Origin: Lepidodermella squamata
Taxonomy: Eukaryota; Gastrotricha
Length of the DNA stretch: 64,000 bases
Direction of reading: 5' to 3'
NCBI GenBank assembly: GCA_047495785.1
Contig: JBLDXI010000032.1
Span: forward strand, 2,976,001 to 3,040,000
Shown: piece by piece, positions 57,093-64,000 of the stretch
How the letters are laid out: each line of letters opens with the position of its first letter
How positions within the stretch are numbered: position 1 is the first letter of the stretch
Notes under the pieces: generated by a model
Told to the model about the DNA's origin: nothing
Seen by the model: the letters and a program-made list of their open reading frames with translations, nothing else
Database searches by the model: none
Translations under genes and position numbers: made by a program

Positions 57093-59322
57093 ATGTACCC
57101 TTTTATCTCTGATGGGCAACAAACTAGGATGGCGTTTTACTTTGTCTTCGACTCAATCGCGCTGATACTAGCGATTGTGTTGAACTGCATCGCCATGGAC
57201 GGAGTAATTAACAGCAATATCACACTGGTTGGATATCGGCGTTTCCTAATCAGCCTGCTCGTTTCCGATATTTACATATGCCTCGTCAAGGCCATGTTCT
57301 TCATACGGCAGGCTGCTTCTTACCTAACAGACATCGATCCTCAGCTGAATAAATGCTTCTATAAAATGGAGCGAAGTTTAGAGATGACCGGTTTTATCGC
57401 TTTCATGCTCAATTTATCCGGAATGTTTTTCGACCACTTCATCGGCCTAGTTTACCCGATAAGATACCGGCAAGTTATGAACACCCATCTCGCGAGGAGT
57501 TTCGTTTTCATCATCTGGGCTGTTGCGTTGATGATAGGCCTAGCTGATCACCCTATATCGACTAGTATTGAATACTTGCTTGAGCCTCCGGTGGAAAAGG
57601 TGAAAACGATACCGACTTTTCCTACTTCTTCACTTATCAACTGCTCTTCCTACATCCAACCTCCTCCAGTTGGCCCTGTTTCCGATGAAGAAGAATCCGA
57701 GGAACTTGATGATTCACCTCAGCTTACGTCGGAAAAAGCGTAATTTAAACTAAATTAATTAATTTAAATTAATTTAATTTAAAAATTAAACGTTCGCCAA
57801 AAAAAAAACGAAAAATGTTGCCTTTAGTTGGCAAGTTAATTTCTCATCTCCCTGAAAATGTTTACCATTTTCCTGTTGATAAAAGATTTTTTAATTTAGA
57901 ACACTTTTGCTCTTATTTTGGACAAAAGCATGTATTTTTGTCGATCACGGGACCCCGCGATCTTTCGGGGACATTAGATTTTTTATATAAACTATAAGCT
58001 ATAGGCTTAAATATAAGCTATAAGCTGAGATATAAGCCTATTTAAATTAAAAACAAAATCCTTGATCAACCGTGATTTATCCTTGTTCTTGGAAATCCTT
58101 ACTGTATCATCAAACATAATGCGGAAATTTGAAATTTTTGAATTAAAATTTAATTTGCCACTAATTTATTATCCTCATCTTTTTTCAGATTGATTACTGT
58201 AACAGAGAACTCAGTTCGATTTTCTTCGGAAGCGTCTTATGCACGAATGCAATCAAACAACAGCGCAACTCTTCCTACGATGAAAAACACCTCAGTTGGT
58301 GTCATGACCCCGGGCGGGTGTAACGGCGCGGCGATGAAGAGCGTCCTCGACGCCTTCATGTCGTTCATCGACGACGATTCGCAAGCGACAAAGCCAATTC
58401 ACCCTAGCAGCTTGCTCAACTGGTGTTCGTACTACGACGGTGACGCTACTCAAGTGATGCTGAACTGGGTCGTCATCGCCCTAGCCCTGGGCACTGTCAT
58501 TTTCATGACTATTTGCAACGCAGTTTTCAGCCATAAAATTCGCAAAAATCCCAGTGTGGGCAAATCCGAATCGAGGACGAGGCATAAAATGCGGAAATTA
58601 GTTGTGACCACCTTGCTTCTGCTTGGATTATTTTCCATTTGGTAGGTTATTTTCAAATGAAAATTAAAAATATTCACTTTTCTGAAAATTTTTGGAATTC
58701 ACTAGAAATCCCAAAAATTCCAAAAAATCAAAATAAATTACAGTTAAATTCTCCGCTATTTTCTGCAAGAGACTTACTTTTTTAGATCATTTGTTTAGAA
58801 TTTTTCGAAAATATAAAAGTCGAAAATGGCACTTATCATAATTGTGCCATTTTTTTGGTTTCGCAACAGGCAAATTTGGTTCCGCTGATTTTAAATTAAT
58901 TTAAAAATTCTCTGAAATTTCGTTTTAAATTTTAGCTGGCTACCATTTGTGGGCTATGAGATAGCCATGTACGTGTTTTACCAATCGAAACAAGCTTCGG
59001 GAAATGCTGGTCAGAATCTATCACTCGATGCCCACATGCTTGTCCACGATATCCTATACGCTATGTTTATGTGCTCACCTCTCGTCGCGCCATTTGTCTT
59101 TGTCTTCAGAATTTCTGCTGTTAAAAAGTGAGATAAAAAATTATTAAGGTGGAATTTTTTTAATATTTTTTTGATTATTTTAGGAGCCTAATCAAACGCC
59201 ACATGAAGCTGAAGTGGTTGAATAACTTCGGTTCTGAAGTGGCTGATCCCGAGCTCGCCGATCAAATGTTAATGCCAACAACGAATAATATTCGGGATGG
59301 AGGTTCAGCGCTGCCACCTTGA
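57093..59322 (+). CDS. Rhodopsin-like GPCR of the DHF family, gene 7
   Basis: 476 residues (464 if the second ATG at 57129, which aligns with the paralogues, is used); exons 57093-57739, 58189-58641, 58936-59127, 59184-59322. TM1 ALILAIVLNCIAMDG; TM3 ends FDHFIGLVYPIRY, the closest of the family to the class A consensus; acidic ECL2 (PVSDEEESEELDD); TM6 FSI-C|W-LPFVGYEI with the intron inside CW as in gene 5; TM7 CSPLVAPFVFVFRI. Exon 1 spans the two introns present in genes 2-5, both lost. Confidence 0.86.
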
Positions 59323-60841
59323 TGCATTGTTTACCGTTATGTCTATTGCGCGTATAACTCAAAACAATCCGGTTGAGAATCTGCAAAAGTTCTCGCTTCC
59401 GCCTGTTCTATATGATTTGTTTACGAACGTCTCTCAAAGTTTCATATCAGGCGTCTACTTTTATACACTTTTTCGCCATGATCTCGCCATAAATGCATCG
59501 AGCGTTCTGTTATTTTCTGCTTTCTATAATACGAATAAGAAATGGAAAATAAAGCTGGCTTTTGAACGCAACAAAAGCATGCACTATAATAATGTTATTT
59601 ACTATTTTTTGTGCCGAGGTAATGAGGCTTCTTTCATGGCCTTAATGCAATCAAGCGAAGGCGAGACGAAGCCAGCCACCTGGAATAACATACATTTCCC
59701 AGTACCGAACGATCGTAGAAAAAAACTACAGAGTGATAATTTAATTCTCATTAGTTGCGGAAATGTCTCGCTCTGGCCGGAAATTTGCGCCGAAACTAAC
59801 TCGACCGGAAACTTTGGCTTGTTTTTTGTCGATTGTAGGCGCACAATTCGATTGACCTAGAAAAAATGCGCTAACTGAATTATCGCAATTTTGTTTATCA
59901 ATTTTCTCGTCCTATGTTGATTCGAAATCAATATTCGTTTAAGGTCAGGTTCGCCGTATGTGGCTACCACTCACGTCCCAGTATTCCCAGCTGTTGCTTT
60001 TCGTTCTCATTTTCTCGCGGTGTCGATGGATATTGAATTTTGAGCTATCATGCTGTGTATTGAATTCTCGGTAATTGCCGTTTTTCATTAATATTTACTT
60101 CAACATTTAAATCGACTGATAAGCGCAAAGTCACTGTATGACCCTAGGCATTCGGCAATTTCCATGCGCATTGAACCGTAATATCACATAAAAAGGCGCG
60201 TTATAGCATAAAAAATAACCCCAATTATTGCTTCATTCTTGAAACTGACGCCCTAATTTTCCGCATAGACGTTTCGCTTCATTTTCGGGTGTGTGATCGA
60301 GCACCGTTTTTCACTGTATATTGGTTACGTTTTATTATTTAACGCTCAAAAATCAATCTCGCCGGAAATCAAGTGCAAGGGCTAAAAATGAAGCAGCATG
60401 TTATGTACATCTGTAATCTCTTATCACCATGATTTAGGATCATGTCTATGGTTATCACGTAACAGTGAAACTAGAAACTTTCTCTGTTGAACACGTTCCG
60501 AGGCACGCGCTTACATTTCTCTCTCCAAGAAACTTCTGTGCCTCGAATGTTTGGGAAATGCATAGTCGTTCAAGACAAGGTAATTATAAGTTAAAAGCAT
60601 GGGCCAGTGCAAAAAAGTTGAAATTCCGCACCTGTTGATGGCATATTGTACCATTGTGGACATGATTGTAACTCAAAACCCTCGCTGCCTGTTTACCTGA
60701 GAATAAGCTTTATTAATTTACCTTGCCACTTGGGAGATTCCTTATGAGCTTAGCCTGTCTTTCCCATTTCGCTACCACTTGGGAACTTCGTTTTTTGTCT
60801 GTTGCTGTTTTGTCGCGTTTGCTGTTTTGGGTATTTGCTGT
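59323..60841. other. Intergenic, no gene recognised
   Basis: An ATG-initiated frame of 187 codons (59297-59860) overlaps the last coding exon of GPCR gene 7 and has no recognisable domain; I do not call it. The right end is the left half of the repeat interrupted by the hAT element. Confidence 0.4.
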
Positions 60842-60967
60842 CAGAGATTTATCCAGCCATCCCCTACCCATCCCCTGGACATCCCCTCAAATCGAGCGGT
60901 CATCCCCTAAATATTAGACAGTAATAGTATTGTGCGCTTCATGACTGATCCCGTAGGGGCGGCAGCC

Positions 60968-62371
60968 CCCCCCCCCCCCTAACTTACTGGGGAATTTGGC
61001 TCAGAGCCGCGCCGATCGGGCTATCAAATTTGCCCCTACAGCGTCACTTGTGATGGAAGATCACAGACGGACCTGGCAGCGGATTCATCATGTAGCCAAA
61101 GTGGGACCAACTTAACCACCCGCCGTCACCACTTAGACCCAGAACCCGCCCCTTGGGACCAAAACTATCCCGTCCTTAAAAATTTTCCCAAATTTAGAGT
61201 GGATGAGCAACTAGGATTTCGTTAGAAATCCCAGTTACCCCCCGACCCGTCTTGAAATTGCATAGCAATTTCCCATGAAACTTTCGTTTCAGCCATCCGA
61301 GGGCCGGCGCGAAGGACAATCCTTCGAGTTCGCGGTGTGCTCGCCACCACAATTGCAGCAACGAACACCCCGCATGCAAGTCTTCACGTCGTGTTTGCGA
61401 CCACATCGTAAGCATCGCGTCTCATCAGAGCAGTTTCGAGCCAGGTGGCCATATCGCTGGCAGTTGAAACATTGAACAACATCAGATTGCTTGACAATAA
61501 ACCATCGGAATCGTAACATGAACGGCTTGCAAATCAGGCCGTTTTTCACGCAATTTTCAGCAAGATCGTAGTCGTTGAGCTCGAACATAGCTTGTTTGCC
61601 GCGTAGTTCGACCATCTTATTCATCTTGTCGCCAAAGGCAGCCTTAATCGCAGTCGTTGATACAGCATCGGTGTCGAAGTTGGTCAACACAATTCGGTAT
61701 TTCGGCTTAGCAGTTTGAATGATTTTCGCACCAGGAATCTTTTCCAGACATCGGATCTGAGCCGCCTGTTCGCTCGAATCGAGACGAATAGACAGCCCAT
61801 CTGCTGTTGGTTTACAGCTCTTGAAGCTGGCGTTCGGTGCCGAAGCCACGATTTTAGACCAGAGTTGTTTTCGGTCGCAGTTCGGATTCGTTTGGAGTAG
61901 AACAGTAGTTTCGCTTGATTTCTTAGGCGGTAGGATTGGCTTAACACGTTTTTCAACGATCGGTTCGGTTTCGGTTGACTTATTCATTTTCACAGGTTGT
62001 TGTCGGGTCTGTGTACCCATCTCTTCAGTCGTTGGCTTATCTTCGTCGTATACCGGCTCGTTCAAAGTCAATTGGTTGCCCCGTATGTCCATTTCGTGGA
62101 GCAATCTAATCAGAAGATCATTTCTTTCGGGTTTGTATTCATTTGAAGCAGCGATCTCGTCGATGATTCGAAGCACCCCATTGATGCCAGCGATGCCGAT
62201 ATCTTGGAGGACGCCTTCATGAATTTCTTCATTAAAGATCGAATTGTACAATCTTGAGCCAAAACCACCAAAACCACCCGGAGAAATCGGAAAATTCATC
62301 TTCTTTTTGTCAGAGCTTGTCGAAGGCCGTGGTGTAGCCATGCCACGTGGTTAGATTGATGAATTAGATAA
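60968..62371 (-). mobile_element. Possible non-LTR retroelement nested in the hAT element
   Basis: The segment holding the Gag-like frame is flanked by the 12-bp direct repeat GGGGCGGCAGCC (60956-60967, 62372-62383), a length typical of target duplications of non-LTR elements. The minus-strand 5' leader before the ATG is only about 30 nt. About 320 nt of non-coding sequence follow the stop and end in a run of 12-14 G rather than poly(A). No reverse transcriptase is present, so ORF2 would have been lost. The repeat may instead be a subterminal motif of the hAT element itself. Confidence 0.5.
61289..62341 (-). CDS. Gag/ORF1-like protein with three CCHC zinc knuckles
   Basis: Uninterrupted 350-residue frame. 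The N-terminus is Ser/Pro/Gly-rich, the middle is charged and disordered, and about residues 165-285 form a domain resembling the RRM-like or PRE_C2HC region of Jockey-type ORF1 proteins (LTNFDTDAVSTTAIKAAFGD). Three zinc knuckles follow: CFNCQRYGHLARNC (CX2CX4HX4C), CLRCGRKHDVKTC (CX2CX3HX4C) and CCNCGGEHTANSKDC (CX2CX3HX6C). Such proteins bind RNA in retrotransposon particles. No RT/endonuclease gene follows. An intact frame inside a DNA transposon is unexpected; it is either a nested retroelement or a captured gene. Annotated as a mobile-element protein. Confidence 0.88.
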   Translation of the reverse strand: MATPRPSTSSDKKKMNFPISPGGFGGFGSRLYNSIFNEEIHEGVLQDIGIAGINGVLRIIDEIAASNEYKPERNDLLIRLLHEMDIRGNQLTLNEPVYDEDKPTTEEMGTQTRQQPVKMNKSTETEPIVEKRVKPILPPKKSSETTVLLQTNPNCDRKQLWSKIVASAPNASFKSCKPTADGLSIRLDSSEQAAQIRCLEKIPGAKIIQTAKPKYRIVLTNFDTDAVSTTAIKAAFGDKMNKMVELRGKQAMFELNDYDLAENCVKNGLICKPFMLRFRWFIVKQSDVVQCFNCQRYGHLARNCSDETRCLRCGRKHDVKTCMRGVRCCNCGGEHTANSKDCPSRRPSDG

Positions 62372-62799
62372 GGGGCGGCAGCCTTAATAGAACTTACCGC
62401 AGCCTATGAATTTAGGTATTTTCTTTAGTCGACCTTCTCGAAACAGTTTAAACAGCACTGTTATGTTAATTTGCATATTCGAATTTAGCGTGTGACTACG
62501 ATAATGAGCGCGCGCACTAATGCTGGTTGCGTAACCGGTATTGCGTGCCGATTTTGAGCGACAAATTTGAGCGCGCACACCGCATACTCGAATAAAAAGC
62601 CGCACAACATGAAGAAAAGTGAAATAGCGCACAATTTCTCTCAAAAAATAATGTAATATAATAGGAATATAGGGGCAAAAAGTGAATATCCGCGAGCGAG
62701 CGTAGCGAGCGAGCGCCATATTTTATAACCTCCAAAACCCCTCAATTTTGTAACCCATCCCCTCAGACAAAAAGCTGGATAAACCCCTGTTTGCTGTTA

Positions 62800-64000
62800 T
62801 GACGGTTTGCCCCCTTTACCTCAGGAGCAGGGTTCGAAAGAAAAGTGCAATTTTCGTTTCGCAACAATGAACGACCCGATGAGAGACAAATTTGTACCTG
62901 GATTTAGAAACATTGGCGCGCAAGAATCACCCATTCAAATGTTTTCAAGGTTCTAAATTTGCAATTTTCTTACGGTCACAATCCTAGAAGTCGGTGATTT
63001 TCTGGACATTTTACCCGCATTTTATTGGGTACAGCTTTCCAAAAACAATGTACATCCAATGCTAACATCCAAGGAGTAGTTGGAATGACTTTTTGGAATC
63101 TTTTCATAATGCTTTTTAGACTAAGTTGTTGACTTCTTATCACGTTCAATTATCGTCAGCATAATAATTTGAAATCTCAATGGGATAAAAAGTGACAAGT
63201 CAGTTCCTGAATGCAATAAAAATAGTCACATTTCCTGCACTTTGTCTATGTCCTATCATCTAGCCTTTAGCATGCCCAAGTTCTTATATTGGGCAGGAAC
63301 ATTTTTTATTCCTTAGAGACACGTGACGACACCTTTGAAAATGTGAAAATGGCAGCGTTTCGCGAGTGTCATTTCATACTATTCCATCTCCCATCATAAC
63401 AACAACCTGCAAAGCTCTTAGTCACGGTTCAGTAAACAGCAATCGATCTTCCAGACATGTTTATAGCATAAAGCTGAACCCATCATTTTGTAGCTTGCCT
63501 CGAAATGTCGTGTTTTTTGCTAAAATTGTTTTTCCAACAGGAAATGCCTGCTTGCTTTCCTAAAAGCAGGTTACTGCTAAATCACATCTACGGTGACATT
63601 TTCGTCATTCTTGCTTTTCTTAATTACTTTTTTGTAATTTATATCTATTTCAAGTTAGCATTTAATATATAAAAAATCGCTAATCTCGACCGCGTTTACA
63701 ATCAGCGAGGAAAACACGGGTATTATATCGTATTCCCAGCCTGGAATAGATTGTCTTTTAGTTAAAAATCGCTAGGATTTGCCGATATTTTGCACTGAAA
63801 CGGATTACCGACATCGCGCGAGGGACAGTGAAACGAACATAAAAACGCACTTTATCTAGCTAATCAAAGCTTAAATTCCCCTTTCTTTGAAAATCGAAGG
63901 TTTTGACTCGTACTGTGCCCGAGTTCTCGGTAGCCATCACTTTCCATTATAAGAAGTCGCTTTGACCCTATTGTTTGATCGGTTTTTATTTGCTTCTACC
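62800..64000. other. Intergenic to the right edge, no gene recognised
   Basis: AT-rich sequence without a supported coding frame, RNA gene or repeat, apart from the right half of the repeat split by the hAT element (ATGACGGTTTGCC) at its start. Confidence 0.45.

Larger units (their letters stand above)
60842..62791. mobile_element. hAT-type DNA element carrying a Gag-like gene
   Basis: 1950 bp. Terminal inverted repeats CAGAGATTTATCCAGC (left) and CAGGGGTTTATCCAGC (reverse complement of right). Both sides carry the 8-bp direct repeat TTTGCTGT (60834-60841, 62792-62799). CAG ends and an 8-bp target duplication are hAT hallmarks. CATCCCCT recurs near both ends in the same orientation, resembling subterminal transposase sites. 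Joining the flanks recreates the repeat at 53241-53293, which shows the empty site. No transposase is visible, so the element is non-autonomous; the only long frame is the Gag-like gene. Confidence 0.93.

Noticed and set aside
59297-59860. 187-codon frame downstream of GPCR gene 7
   Set aside because: It overlaps the last coding exon in another frame and shows no recognisable domain or paralogue; probably 3' UTR and spacer.
60969-60982. Long C-run as a feature in its own right
   Set aside because: Homopolymer; mentioned only as the end of the possible nested retroelement, and its exact length may be a sequencing matter.
61821-62222. 133-codon plus-strand frame
   Set aside because: Antisense shadow of the Gag-like protein gene.
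1-64000. CRISPR arrays, operons, Shine-Dalgarno sites
   Set aside because: The sequence is clearly eukaryotic (spliceosomal introns, U1 snRNA, nuclear receptor), and no regularly spaced short repeat array was seen.

Overview
The window is nuclear DNA of a small-genome animal. Genes are split by very short GT-AG introns (mostly 44-60 bp), some protein families form tandem arrays, and there is a U1 snRNA gene plus two tRNA genes. A divergent nuclear hormone receptor, a large array of Cys-loop channels and an expanded chemoreceptor-like GPCR family make a nematode the best guess. A tardigrade or another compact ecdysozoan genome is not excluded. All gene models were built by hand from reading frame, splice signals and alignment between paralogues; no database search was possible.

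Layout. 1-1074: 5' part of an SLC7 light-chain amino-acid transporter (minus, runs off the left edge). 4024-5486: a seven-exon nuclear hormone receptor (minus), one intron apparently GC-AG. 7517-22555: seven tandem plus-strand pentameric Cys-loop ligand-gated channel genes (A-G). C and D arose by a ~2.3 kb tandem duplication that also copied the 3' tail of B; F is damaged between M2 and M3. 22587-26986: three paralogous minus-strand genes for small secreted proteins sharing a C-x8-C and PFYxWAR signature, with an unclear minus-strand gene among them. 27504-28677: a secreted protein of seven LDL-receptor class A repeats. 29058-30282 and 32921-34146: two paralogues of the asparaginyl hydroxylase FIH (HIF1AN) with the catalytic residues kept, but each carrying a predicted N-terminal signal peptide. 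Between them lie a TIR element, a U1 snRNA and tRNA-iMet and tRNA-Leu genes. 35264-59322: an array of six intact rhodopsin-like GPCR genes and two pseudogenes in which the DRY motif reads DHF or DHL. 60842-62791: a hAT-type DNA element carrying an intact retrotransposon Gag/ORF1-like gene.

Mobile DNA explains much of the rest. There is a MITE whose 8-bp target duplication copies a splice acceptor, a near-perfect hairpin element (24882-25086), a pogo-like MITE (41035-41207), nested insertions at 42274-42922, and a 1.95 kb hAT insertion whose empty site is preserved in a paralogous repeat at 53241-53293.

The most unusual observations are the apparently secreted FIH-like enzymes, the Gag-like gene inside a hAT element, the MITE placed exactly at a 3' splice site, the new small secreted protein family, and the split between diverged ligand-binding domains and a near-identical C-terminal exon in channel genes C and D.
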